NCBI RefSeq assembly: GCF_002218195.1 | Contig: NZ_CP022336.1 | Span: 1,302,001 to 1,366,000, forward strand | Origin: Sphingorhabdus sp. SMR4y | GTDB lineage: Bacteria > Pseudomonadota > Alphaproteobacteria > Sphingomonadales > Sphingomonadaceae | Direction of reading: 5' to 3' | Length of the DNA: 64,000 nucleotides | The notes under the pieces: model-generated | Databases searched by the model: none | Told to the model about the DNA's origin: nothing | Seen by the model: the letters and a program-made list of their open reading frames with translations, nothing else | Translations under genes and position numbers: made by a program | Shown: piece by piece, positions 25,721 through 33,636 of the stretch | Layout of the letters: each line of letters opens with the position of its first letter | How positions within the stretch are numbered: position 1 is the first letter of the stretch

Positions 25721-28558
25721 ATGGCCAGAATATCTAAGTTTCGCAAAGAGTTACTAATCGGGTCGGCGGCGGTTCTGCTCGCTCTGCCGGGTACAGCATG
25801 GGCCGGTACGGTCAGCGGCGTGGTCAGCGACCCCAGCGACACCAGAGGATTGCAATCGGCCCAGGTCCGGATCATCGAGCTCGACCGGGTGGTCACCACC
25901 GACCGCGATGGCAGCTATCGTTTTCCAGACGTTCCGGCTGGCACCTATACGCTGGAAACCCGCTATGTTGGTGCAGACACCAGCCAGACCAGCATCACGG
26001 TCGCCGAGACCGCCCCGACCGTCGCCAATATCGTGCTGCAAAGTGGTGCCGGATCGGAAATTCTGGTTATCGGCCAAAGCGCCAACCAGGCGAGCGCCCT
26101 GTCCCGCAAGCGCGAAGCCGACGGCGTTTCCTCCGTGTTGACCCGCGATGCCATCGGCCAGTTTCCCGATCAGAATGTCGCGGAATCGCTGCGCCGCGTG
26201 CCCGGCGTCAACATCCTCAATGATCAGGGCGAAGGCCGTTTTGTGTCCGTTCGCGGTCTCGACCCCAACCTGAACGCTTCGTCGCTCAACGGTGTGCGCA
26301 TCCCCTCGCCCGAAAGCGATGTCCGTTCGGTCGCTCTCGACGTGATCTCCAGCGACCTTATCGAGTCGATCGAGATCAAGAAGTCGCTGACCCCCGACAT
26401 GGACGGCGATACCATTGGCGCCTCGATCGAGATCAACACCGTGAGCGCATTCGATCGCAAGAAAGACCTGCTGACCGGCAAGGTCGAAGGCAGCTACAAT
26501 GATTATGCCGACCATATCTCGCCGAAGGGCAGCATCGATTTCTCCACCCGCCTGACCGACAATATCGGCGTTGCCGGCGGCCTGTCCTATTACAAGCGCA
26601 AGTTTGAAACCGACAATATCGAAGCCGAAGGCTGGGACGTCAACGATGACGGCGTCGTCTATGCCGAGGAAGTCCAATATCGCGACTATGACGTCGAGCG
26701 CGAACGGATCAGCGCTTCGCTCTCATTCGATTTCCGCGCCAGCGACAGCACCGAACTCTATATCCGCGGCATCTACAGCCAGTTTGACGACCAGGAATTT
26801 CGTGGACGCACGACCTTCAAGCTCGACGAAGAAGCCAGCGGCGGCGACGCCAACAGCGCGCTGTTCGACGACGCCGACGGCGAAATCGAGATCGAGCGGG
26901 ACATCAAGGACCGCATGGAAAGCCAGAAAATCCGCTCCGTCGTGCTCGGCGGCAAGACCGAAACCGGCCCCTGGAAAATCGAATATTCGGGAAGCTGGTC
27001 GAAATCGAGCGAATATGAAAATGGTTCAGTCGATCCGACCACATTTTCCAACAAATTCGAAGATGACGGCGTCAGCGTCCTGTTCGACTATAGCGATCCC
27101 CGGGTTCCGCTTTACAGCTTCGCCTCGGGTGCCGCGCTGGCCAATGATGCCAGTGTTTACGAACTGGACGATGTTGAGCTGACCTCCCTGTCGGACGCCC
27201 AGGACGAAGAATATTCGGCCCGTCTCGACGTATCCCACATCTTTGCCATGAATGGCGGCGATTTTACCGTACAGGGCGGCTTCAAGGGGCGCTGGCGCGA
27301 GAAGAGCCACGACAATAATGTCGAGTTTTACGAAGACAGCACCGGCAATTACTCACTGGCCGATGTGCTGGGCACACAGACCTATCGTATCACCGACCTC
27401 GGTCCGGTCGCCAGCCACACCGGCCCGACCGAATATTTCCGCACAAATTTCGGCGATTTCGAGCTTCAGGAAATCGACAGCCAGTTTGATTCGGCCGTCT
27501 CCGACTATGTGAACCAGGAAGATATTTACGCCGGCTATCTGCTCGGCCGCTGGGACAGCGACAAGCTTCGCGTCATCGGCGGTGTGCGCTTCGAACGCAC
27601 CGAAAATGTCATTTCGGCCAACACGGTAACCCTGGTCGAGGAGGATGCAACCTTCGGCGGCGTGTTGTTTACCGAAGACACCGTGGTCGTCGCACCCAAC
27701 AGCTTCTCGCGCAGCTATGACGACTGGCTGCCAAGCCTCAACATTCGCTTCGAACCGCAGCGGAACCTTGTCTTGCGCGCCGCCGGCTATCGCAGCGTCG
27801 TGCGTCCCAATCTGTCCGATCTTGCGCCCCGCTTTGCGGTCGAGCAAAATGACGATGACGAACGGGAAGGCGAATTCGGCAATCCGGACCTGCTGCCCTA
27901 CGAGGCCTGGAATTTCGACGCTTCCGCGGAATATTACTTCAGTTCGAACGGCGCGATCACCGCGAATATCTTTTACAAGGATATCAAGAATTTCATCGTC
28001 GAGTCCCTGGAGGAAAACGGCACTCGCTTTGGCATCGATTTTGACGAGGCCACCATCCCGATCAACGGCAGCAGCGCCGAAGCCTTCGGTATCGAACTGG
28101 GCTTTGCGCAAGCACTCAATTTCCTGCCCGACCCGCTCGATGGCTTTCTGGTCAATTTCAACTATACCTATACCGATGCCACCGGCACGGTGCCTACTGA
28201 CGGCGATGTCACCGACCTGCGCAGCATCACTCTGCCAAGCAGTTCCAAGCACACGCTCAACGCGGTTCTGGGATATGAAAAGGGACCGTTCGATTTCCGT
28301 CTGGCGGGCACCTATCGGGATCGCTATCTCGACGAACTGGGTGCCGAAGCCAGCGAGGACCGCTATGTCGACAATCATTTCCAGCTCGACGCCAGCATCA
28401 AGTTCAAGCTGAACAAGAATGTCCGGCTGTTTGCGGAATGGATCAACATCAACAATGCCAAATATTTCGCCTATCAGAATTTCGAATCGACCCAGCGACT
28501 GCTGCAATATGAAGAATATGGCTCGACCTTCAAATTTGGCGCAAAGATAACGATGTGA
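25721..28558 (+). CDS. TonB-dependent receptor with N-terminal carboxypeptidase-regulatory-like domain
   Basis: Outer-membrane active transporter, 945 residues. Signal peptide (about 1-28, ending in GTAWAG), a CarboxypepD-reg-like beta domain (about 29-105, with DRDGSYRFPDVPAGTYTLE), a TonB-box-like EILVIG near 110, a plug domain (about 130-235: QFPDQNVAESLRRVPGVN, FVSVRGLDPNLN) and a long beta barrel. Only 945 residues and a C-terminal GAKITM ending without the usual terminal aromatic residue are slightly unusual. Its stop codon TGA overlaps the phytase ATG, so the two are translationally coupled. Receptor-phytase pairs probably import inositol phosphates or their breakdown products (family knowledge and inference). 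Confidence 0.93.
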   Translation: MARISKFRKELLIGSAAVLLALPGTAWAGTVSGVVSDPSDTRGLQSAQVRIIELDRVVTTDRDGSYRFPDVPAGTYTLETRYVGADTSQTSITVAETAPTVANIVLQSGAGSEILVIGQSANQASALSRKREADGVSSVLTRDAIGQFPDQNVAESLRRVPGVNILNDQGEGRFVSVRGLDPNLNASSLNGVRIPSPESDVRSVALDVISSDLIESIEIKKSLTPDMDGDTIGASIEINTVSAFDRKKDLLTGKVEGSYNDYADHISPKGSIDFSTRLTDNIGVAGGLSYYKRKFETDNIEAEGWDVNDDGVVYAEEVQYRDYDVERERISASLSFDFRASDSTELYIRGIYSQFDDQEFRGRTTFKLDEEASGGDANSALFDDADGEIEIERDIKDRMESQKIRSVVLGGKTETGPWKIEYSGSWSKSSEYENGSVDPTTFSNKFEDDGVSVLFDYSDPRVPLYSFASGAALANDASVYELDDVELTSLSDAQDEEYSARLDVSHIFAMNGGDFTVQGGFKGRWREKSHDNNVEFYEDSTGNYSLADVLGTQTYRITDLGPVASHTGPTEYFRTNFGDFELQEIDSQFDSAVSDYVNQEDIYAGYLLGRWDSDKLRVIGGVRFERTENVISANTVTLVEEDATFGGVLFTEDTVVVAPNSFSRSYDDWLPSLNIRFEPQRNLVLRAAGYRSVVRPNLSDLAPRFAVEQNDDDEREGEFGNPDLLPYEAWNFDASAEYYFSSNGAITANIFYKDIKNFIVESLEENGTRFGIDFDEATIPINGSSAEAFGIELGFAQALNFLPDPLDGFLVNFNYTYTDATGTVPTDGDVTDLRSITLPSSSKHTLNAVLGYEKGPFDFRLAGTYRDRYLDELGAEASEDRYVDNHFQLDASIKFKLNKNVRLFAEWININNAKYFAYQNFESTQRLLQYEEYGSTFKFGAKITM

Positions 28559-29601
28559 TGAAAAATATAGCCTCCCCTCTCCTGCTCGGCAGCCTGGCCC
28601 TTTCCGGTTGCACCACCACCGCCGTTGCCGTCTCTTCGGCCCCGACCCTGGAACTGACCGCCGATGCGGAAACGGTTCCGGTCGGCACGGTCAACCGCGA
28701 TGCGGCGGATGATCCGGCAATCTGGCGCAATGCCGGGGATCCGGCGAACAGCCTGATCATTGGCACCGACAAGCGCGCCGGTCTCTATGTCTACGGGCTG
28801 GACGGATCGAAAAAATCCTTCCTGCCCGAAGGCGAGCTCAACAATGTCGATCTGCGCGAAGTCGTGATCGGCGGTGAAAAAACCGTGCTGGTCGGGGCCA
28901 GCATCCGCAACGATCGCGCCAATGCCCATGTCGGCCTCTACAAGCTCGACACGGAAACCGCTGAACTGTCGCTGCTCGGCAAATATCCGGCCGGTCCCGG
29001 CGAAGCCTACGGCTTCTGCTTCGGACAGGACAGCGGCGGCGAAATCTTTGCCTATATGATCGAGAAAAGCGGTTTTGTCCGCGAAATCACCCTGTCCTTT
29101 GACGGTGGCACGCCAGCGGCAACCATCGGCCGGGAGCACAAGCTGGCAACCCAGCCGGAAGGCTGCGTCGTCGATGACCGCACCGGACGACTCTACGTCG
29201 GCGAGGAAAATAGCGGCATCTGGCTGTTCGATCTGAACGCCGACGATTTCATCCCGCAACGCTTCGCCAATATCAATGGCCGCGAACTGGTCGCCGATGT
29301 CGAAGGGCTGGCGCTGGCACCCGAAGGCGCAAATGGCGGCTATCTGGTCGCCTCCAGCCAGGGCGACAATGCCTATGTGCTCTATGACCTGGTCACCGGC
29401 ACCTATGTAAACCGCTTTCGCCTCGTCGACGGTGCGATCGACGGCACTTCGGAAACCGACGGCATCGAAGTCATCCTGGGTGACTTTGGTCCGGCCTATC
29501 CCGAAGGCCTGATGGTGATGCAGGATGGCGCCAATGAAGGCGGCACGCAGAATTTCAAGCTGCTCAGCTGGTCGAAGATCAAGGCTGCGGTTGCGCCCTG
29601 A
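28558..29601 (+). CDS. Beta-propeller phytase, exported
   Basis: Releases phosphate from phytate. 347 residues starting at the ATG that shares its A with the receptor stop; a GTG one codon earlier is possible. The signal (LLGSLALSGCTTT) contains a lipobox-like LSGC, suggesting a lipoprotein. The six-bladed propeller motifs include NRDAADDPAIWRN (calcium and phosphate site), GTDKRAGLYVYGLDG, YKLDTETAEL, QPEGCVVDDRTGRLYVGEE and DVEGLALAPEG. These match the BPP family, where acidic residues bind calcium needed for catalysis. It follows a TonB receptor, as in other BPP operons of aquatic proteobacteria. Confidence 0.93.
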   Translation: MKNIASPLLLGSLALSGCTTTAVAVSSAPTLELTADAETVPVGTVNRDAADDPAIWRNAGDPANSLIIGTDKRAGLYVYGLDGSKKSFLPEGELNNVDLREVVIGGEKTVLVGASIRNDRANAHVGLYKLDTETAELSLLGKYPAGPGEAYGFCFGQDSGGEIFAYMIEKSGFVREITLSFDGGTPAATIGREHKLATQPEGCVVDDRTGRLYVGEENSGIWLFDLNADDFIPQRFANINGRELVADVEGLALAPEGANGGYLVASSQGDNAYVLYDLVTGTYVNRFRLVDGAIDGTSETDGIEVILGDFGPAYPEGLMVMQDGANEGGTQNFKLLSWSKIKAAVAP

Positions 29602-29617
29602 TCGCGAGAACGGGATC

Positions 29618-29648
29618 GGAAGGGAGCCCTTTTGCGGGGCTCTCTTCC
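29618..29648 (+). terminator. Hairpin after the phytase gene
   Basis: GGAAGGGAGCCC and GGGCTCTCTTCC pair with one mismatch around TTTTGC, starting 17 bases after the stop codon. The following bases are pyrimidine-rich (ATCATTCCATCT) but contain no clean T-run, so this is a probable rather than classic terminator. Confidence 0.6.
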
Positions 29649-29859
29649 ATCATTCCATCTAAACTTCTTTCCTGCAGCTGCCCCGATCACCTATTCTCTG
29701 CCCCGTCCTTCGCGATGCGCGGGACCGGCTCTTTGACATATGGGCGGGACGATATTGCGCGCGCATGATCGACAGCCCCGGCGGACCGGACCCACAATGC
29801 AAAGGTTACACTAGGAACCGGGCTAGCGATCAAGAAATGTCAGAATTCCGGGGTTTCCG

Positions 29860-29896
29860 AAAAAAGGTCACAGAAAATAAAACCGGCAATTTCTGT
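29860..29896 (-). terminator. Rho-independent terminator of the dehydrogenase gene
   Basis: On the minus strand, 17 bases after the stop: ACAGAAA, a 13-base loop, TTTCTGT, then GACC and six Ts (29865-29860). Stem is modest and AT-rich but position and T-run are right. Confidence 0.6.
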
Positions 29897-29912
29897 CAGG
29901 TTCGGAACAGGT

Positions 29913-30965
29913 TTAACCGCGCCCGATCAGCGCCATTGCCATATTGTCGGCAACATCGGAATCCGGCAATTTCTGCGCCGCACTCTGTTCCCAGATTTCG
30001 GTCAGGCGTTGCGGGATCATCGCGACCCGGCGATTGACTTCCTGAACATCCCGCTCGCCGAGATATTCCAGCCCGACGCTGATGATGCCGCCCGAGTTGA
30101 TGACATAATCCGGCGCAAACAGGATATCACGGTCGAAAATCCGCTGCCCGTCTTCCGGAGTCGCCAGCTGGTTATTGGCACCGCCTGCAACGATCGGTAC
30201 GTTGAGATGAGCGATGGAAACCTTGTCCAGTATCGCGCCAAGGGCATTGGGACTGAACACATCCGCCTCGATTCGCATGACCTCGTCGAGGCCCACGACC
30301 GTGGCGCCGATTTCCTTGGCCAGCGCTGCCGCATAGTCCTTGTTGATATCGGCGATGCTCAGCTTCGCCCCGTCCCTGGCCAGCAGACGGGCAAGACCGC
30401 CGCCGACGCTGCCGACGCCCTGGATCGCGACATGGATGCCGTTCATGTCTTCTCGGCCCAGCTTATGCGCCACAGCCGCCTTCACGCCCAGATAGACGCC
30501 CATCGCGGTGAACGGCCCCGGATCACCACCGGCTTCTCCGCTGTTGCTGACCGGCAGGCCGGAGACATATTTCGTCTCCTTGGTCAGAGCGACCATGTCT
30601 GCTGCGGTAATCCCGACATCTTCCGCGGTCACATATTGGCCCCCGAGCGATTCGATCTTACGGCCGAACGCAGCCAGCATTTCCGGTGTCTTGCTGCGGT
30701 TGCGATCGGCGAGAATCACCGCCTTGCCACCACCCAGCGGCAAGCCGGCCATCGCGTTCTTGAAACTCATGCCGCGCGACAGACGCAGCGCGTCGGTTAC
30801 CGCGGTTTCGCGATTCTCGTAGTGCCAGAAGCGCGTTCCGCCCGCACCGGGGCCGAGATGCGTGCTGTGCAGCGCAATGATCGCGCTAAGGCCGCTTTCC
30901 GCATCATGGAAAAAATGGACCGCTTCATGGTCGTCAAAATCCGGCAAATCCCACATCACGCTCAT
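29913..30965 (-). CDS. Glu/Leu/Phe/Val dehydrogenase family enzyme
   Basis: NAD-dependent oxidative deamination of an amino acid, most likely Leu or Val. 350 residues; the dimerisation/substrate domain has GPGAGGTRFW, LPLGGGKAVI (catalytic Lys region) and TAEDVGIT, and the Rossmann domain has IQGVGSVGGGLARLLARDGAKL with the acidic residue of an NAD enzyme (ADINKD). The length and GPGAGG sequence favour leucine/valine/phenylalanine dehydrogenases over glutamate dehydrogenase. Single gene with its own terminator and an AT-rich palindrome in the upstream region. Confidence 0.9.
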   Translation of the reverse strand: MSVMWDLPDFDDHEAVHFFHDAESGLSAIIALHSTHLGPGAGGTRFWHYENRETAVTDALRLSRGMSFKNAMAGLPLGGGKAVILADRNRSKTPEMLAAFGRKIESLGGQYVTAEDVGITAADMVALTKETKYVSGLPVSNSGEAGGDPGPFTAMGVYLGVKAAVAHKLGREDMNGIHVAIQGVGSVGGGLARLLARDGAKLSIADINKDYAAALAKEIGATVVGLDEVMRIEADVFSPNALGAILDKVSIAHLNVPIVAGGANNQLATPEDGQRIFDRDILFAPDYVINSGGIISVGLEYLGERDVQEVNRRVAMIPQRLTEIWEQSAAQKLPDSDVADNMAMALIGRG

Positions 30966-31008
30966 GGCGGTTATCCCTGACAGTTGAAGTAATTAAATAT
31001 CCCATAGC

Positions 31009-31023
31009 TGTAATATAATTACA
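31009..31023 (-). promoter_or_regulatory. Palindrome in the dehydrogenase promoter region
   Basis: TGTAAT-ATA-ATTACA, perfect 6-base arms, 44 bases upstream of the dehydrogenase start codon in an AT-rich tract that also contains TATATT-like -10 sequences. Candidate operator; no specific regulator can be named. Confidence 0.4.
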
Positions 31024-31094
31024 AATAAAGAGAGACTTTGAATCAGGACCAGGTGGTGATGGCCTTGCGCTTCGTCATCGTCTTCAGGGAAAAA

Positions 31095-31172
31095 TGGGGC
31101 GATCGAGGGGTCTCGAACCCCCGACCTCCGGTACCACAAACCGGCGCTCTAACCAACTGAGCTACGATCGCC
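31095..31172 (-). tRNA. tRNA-His (anticodon GTG)
   Basis: Full cloverleaf on the minus strand. An extra G (position -1) precedes the acceptor stem GCGATCG, which pairs with CGATCGC, and the 3' end is C73 followed by an encoded CCA; G-1 and C73 are the identity elements of tRNA-His. The D-arm GCTCAGTTGGTTAGAGC, the anticodon loop TTGTGGT and the T-arm GGGGGTTCGAGACCCC are intact. No intron or insertion. Confidence 0.97.
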
Positions 31173-31183
31173 ACAAGCCGCGC

Positions 31184-31212
31184 ACTATAGAGCCGCATTG
31201 CGATGGGGTCCA
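31184..31212 (-). promoter_or_regulatory. Candidate promoter of tRNA-His
   Basis: On the minus strand TGGACC, 17 bases, TATAGT (4 of 6 and 5 of 6 matches to the sigma-70 consensus), ending 11 bases before the tRNA 5' end. That would leave a leader of about five bases. Confidence 0.45.
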
Positions 31213-31261
31213 TAGGGACAGGTGGTGGCAAACGTCAAGCATTTAGCGGGCCGTTTGCCAA

Positions 31262-32257
31262 TTAAAACGCATCACTGCGCTGGCGATGCACAAGGCGGGC
31301 CGGTCGCCGCGCGGCATCGATCAGGGCGCGCTCCTCGACCAGCGCGCTTTGCATCTCGACCGCCAGCTCGACACGGAACCAGCGGGTGGTCAGCTTGACC
31401 TGACTCTGGACTTCCGAACTGGCGACCAGGCTGACCGGATAGGACTGCGCCCAGAAATCATTGAGACTGGCATAGCCCAGTTCCGGCCGGCGGCCGAGAA
31501 ACTGCCGGGCGGGCGTCAGGTCGGACGGCATCTCGCCGAGCATCGCCAGCAATATCGCCTGCTCGGGCCGCAGCGTGTTGATGTTGATCGGCGACAGATC
31601 GGTGGTCGGCAGCGCGCACAGCCACGGCGCGATCCGGACATATATATCGTCGGTCACGCCCTTGATGGTGCGCAATTCACTAACATCGACGATCAGCGCA
31701 TTGGCCGTGCGGTAGGGCGTCTCCTGCTGCAGATAATATTGATCCTCTGCGCCGCGGGGGGCCGCCACCAGATCGCTGTCGATCCAGTCCGCGACCGACT
31801 CCGCTATATCGGCGGCATCACCGTCCAATATGCCCAGCATGACCATCAGCCGAGAAAATTGCGCCAGGCCTTCGGGCCGGGCCGTCAGGATTTCCTGTTG
31901 CTGGGTGACAAGACTGTTGATGTTGAAACAATTGCCGCCGTCGGAAAGCGATGCCGTGATGATCCCCCCCGGCACCGGGAAGCTCTGCTGTTTGCCGTTC
32001 CAGCCATCAAGATTGATCGTCCGGCCCGGCGACAGCGACACTATTTGCTCGGCAGACCGAATGCCGATCGATTCCGCGGCAATCAGATAGGCCTTGGCCT
32101 GCGACAGTTCACGCGCGTTGGAGGCCAGCTTGGTCGCCCCGGCCAGTCGGTCAATCCCGTGCGCCGCCAGAATTGCGATGACCGCGACCAGCAGCAACAC
32201 CGTCAGCAGCGCCGCCCCCCGCTCCCTGGCGGTCCCTATTTCCCGCAAATCGCTCAC
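31262..32257 (-). CDS. gspK: Type II secretion minor pseudopilin GspK
   Basis: 331 residues from a GTG at 32257 that overlaps the gspJ stop (GTGA); the frame is open to 32374 but this overlap and the position of the leader peptide decide the start. A short basic leader ends in ERG before AALLTVLLLVAVIAILA, the prepilin hydrophobic helix, with GspK-type Ala-Ala in place of Phe-Thr. Later segments include CFNINSLVTQ, ADWIDSD and LRPEQAILLAMLG, characteristic of GspK, which caps the pseudopilus tip with GspI and GspJ. Only gspJ accompanies it here. Confidence 0.88.
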   Translation of the reverse strand: MSDLREIGTARERGAALLTVLLLVAVIAILAAHGIDRLAGATKLASNARELSQAKAYLIAAESIGIRSAEQIVSLSPGRTINLDGWNGKQQSFPVPGGIITASLSDGGNCFNINSLVTQQQEILTARPEGLAQFSRLMVMLGILDGDAADIAESVADWIDSDLVAAPRGAEDQYYLQQETPYRTANALIVDVSELRTIKGVTDDIYVRIAPWLCALPTTDLSPININTLRPEQAILLAMLGEMPSDLTPARQFLGRRPELGYASLNDFWAQSYPVSLVASSEVQSQVKLTTRWFRVELAVEMQSALVEERALIDAARRPARLVHRQRSDAF

Positions 32258-32868
32258 AAATAACCCGCCCCGACCAGAAACAGATGGCGATAGCTGCGCC
32301 CCTGCTGCTCGAACCGGATCTCGATCGCCCTCGGCAGGTCTGCCAGCCGCTCGGTTGTCCAGCGTTCCGACCACAGACCCCGCTTGTCGCGAAAGCGGAC
32401 CTCCAGCGCATCGATGCTGGAAAGCAGAACCGCGGGCGGGTCAATCGTCCCGCCATCGGTCATCCGGTACCGCCAGCGTTCGAGATTGCCTTCCGTCAGC
32501 CGATATTCGACCCGCTCCAGATTGGACCGGGCCTGCCCGTTGATATTGCTCTGGCCGCCCCGCGTGAATTTCAGAAAGGCCGCTTCCGGACCGCCGGTTT
32601 CGCTGGCAAAAGCCGGCATCCGGTCGCCACGATCATCGCGATAGGGGCGTGGCAAGGTCTGGCTCAGGTCTGCTTCCATTAGCGAAACAAAACGTTGCAT
32701 TTCCGCCATCTGGCCGAGGTTTTCCGCGGTAATCTCGTCGCTGTCGACCGCAGACCGGAGCATGATCACCCCGGCGACCGACAGGATCGCGAAAATGAAC
32801 AGCGCCACCATCATCTCGACCAGAGTGAAGCCGTTGCGATCGCGGAAATTGGCGGAAATGCGGCTCAT
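32254..32868 (-). CDS. gspJ: Type II secretion minor pseudopilin GspJ
   Basis: 204 residues. The prepilin leader and cleavage site are plain: RNGFTLVEMMVALFIFAILS with cleavage after Gly and Phe as residue 1 of the mature protein. The rest (MEADLSQTLPRPYRD, LERVEYRLTEGNLERWRY) fits GspJ/XcpW. It is the first gene of a two-gene unit with gspK. No gspI, gspH or other gsp gene lies upstream; the next gene is divergent. Confidence 0.88.
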   Translation of the reverse strand: MSRISANFRDRNGFTLVEMMVALFIFAILSVAGVIMLRSAVDSDEITAENLGQMAEMQRFVSLMEADLSQTLPRPYRDDRGDRMPAFASETGGPEAAFLKFTRGGQSNINGQARSNLERVEYRLTEGNLERWRYRMTDGGTIDPPAVLLSSIDALEVRFRDKRGLWSERWTTERLADLPRAIEIRFEQQGRSYRHLFLVGAGYL

Positions 32869-32975
32869 CGTCCTCGCTTATATTCCTATTGGCCAGACCC
32901 GCAAACAGCGGTTGCGATCAACGGGGATTCATTTATCGTAAAACCGGGTAGTTAGGTACAATTTTGGACGGTGAT

Positions 32976-33617
32976 ATGACAGAGGCCAATAATACGTCGG
33001 CTGACTATCTTGTCGCATTGGGGAAAGTGCAGCGTTTTCCGCGCAAGGAAATCGAATTGTGCATCGTCAGGAATTTCCTCAGCCCGGCCGAATGTGGGAA
33101 ATTGATCGCATTGATCGACGATCGGCGGCGCCCTTCCACCATTGCCGACCCCAATGGTGACGACTATTTCCGGACCAGCGAAACCTGCGACCTTGATCAT
33201 CAGGATGATTTCGTCGCCGAAATAGATGCAAAAATCTGCGCCTTTGCCGATATCGACAAAAGATTTGGCGAACCGCTGCAGGGACAACGCTATGCGGTCG
33301 GTCAGGAATTCAAGGCGCACACGGATTTTTTTGAACCCCGGGGGCAGGATTTCCAGAAATACTGCGCGATCTCCGGCCAGCGCAGCTGGACGTTCATGAT
33401 ATATCTCAACGAACCCGACGCTGGCGGGGCAACGCGCTTCACACAGTTCAAGAAAAGCTTCACCCCGGAAACCGGAACGATGCTGTGCTGGAACAACCGC
33501 AATCCGGATGGTTCGGTCAATAGCTGGACCATGCACCATGGCATGAAGGTCCGAAAGGGGACCAAATATGTGATCACCAAATGGTTTCGAGAAAAGCCCT
33601 GGCCATGGAACGGGTGA
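32976..33617 (+). CDS. 2OG-Fe(II) oxygenase, prolyl 4-hydroxylase-like
   Basis: 213 residues from the ATG at 32976 (a TTG at 32964 is in frame). The double-stranded beta-helix carries iron ligands H115-x-D117 (AHTDFF) and a distal His in MHHGMKV (187 or 188), and the 2-oxoglutarate-binding Lys follows in KGTKYVITKW. FRTSETCDL and YAVGQEFKAHTDFF match the P4H-alpha (P4Hc) type that hydroxylates proline. The next gene, an Nramp-fold transporter, begins 19 bases later on the same strand and leads into pxpABC, so this oxygenase may belong to a 5-oxoproline-related unit. Substrate is unknown; protein-linked proline or a free proline derivative are both possible. Confidence 0.87.
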   Translation: MTEANNTSADYLVALGKVQRFPRKEIELCIVRNFLSPAECGKLIALIDDRRRPSTIADPNGDDYFRTSETCDLDHQDDFVAEIDAKICAFADIDKRFGEPLQGQRYAVGQEFKAHTDFFEPRGQDFQKYCAISGQRSWTFMIYLNEPDAGGATRFTQFKKSFTPETGTMLCWNNRNPDGSVNSWTMHHGMKVRKGTKYVITKWFREKPWPWNG

Positions 33618-33636
33618 ACCTGTTGTCCCGAAGACC

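Larger units (their letters stand above)
29602..29912. other. 311-base intergenic stretch between converging genes
   Basis: Lies between the phytase gene and the convergent dehydrogenase gene. It contains the phytase hairpin (29618-29648) and the dehydrogenase terminator (29860-29896). No frame in it has coding character or a ribosome-binding site, and no tRNA or known RNA motif is visible. A TTGACA at 29732 has no matching -10 element. Confidence 0.6.

Noticed and set aside
29732-29760. TTGACA promoter-like element
   Set aside because: No -10 hexamer at 16-18 bases and no gene downstream on that strand.
29883-29975. 13-base direct repeat CCGGCAATTTCTG at 29883 and 29963
   Set aside because: One copy lies inside the dehydrogenase coding region and no further copies or target-site features are seen; likely chance.
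31043-31231. A short minus-strand frame across tRNA-His
   Set aside because: It translates the tRNA itself and its flanks; the well-known spurious tRNA reading frame.
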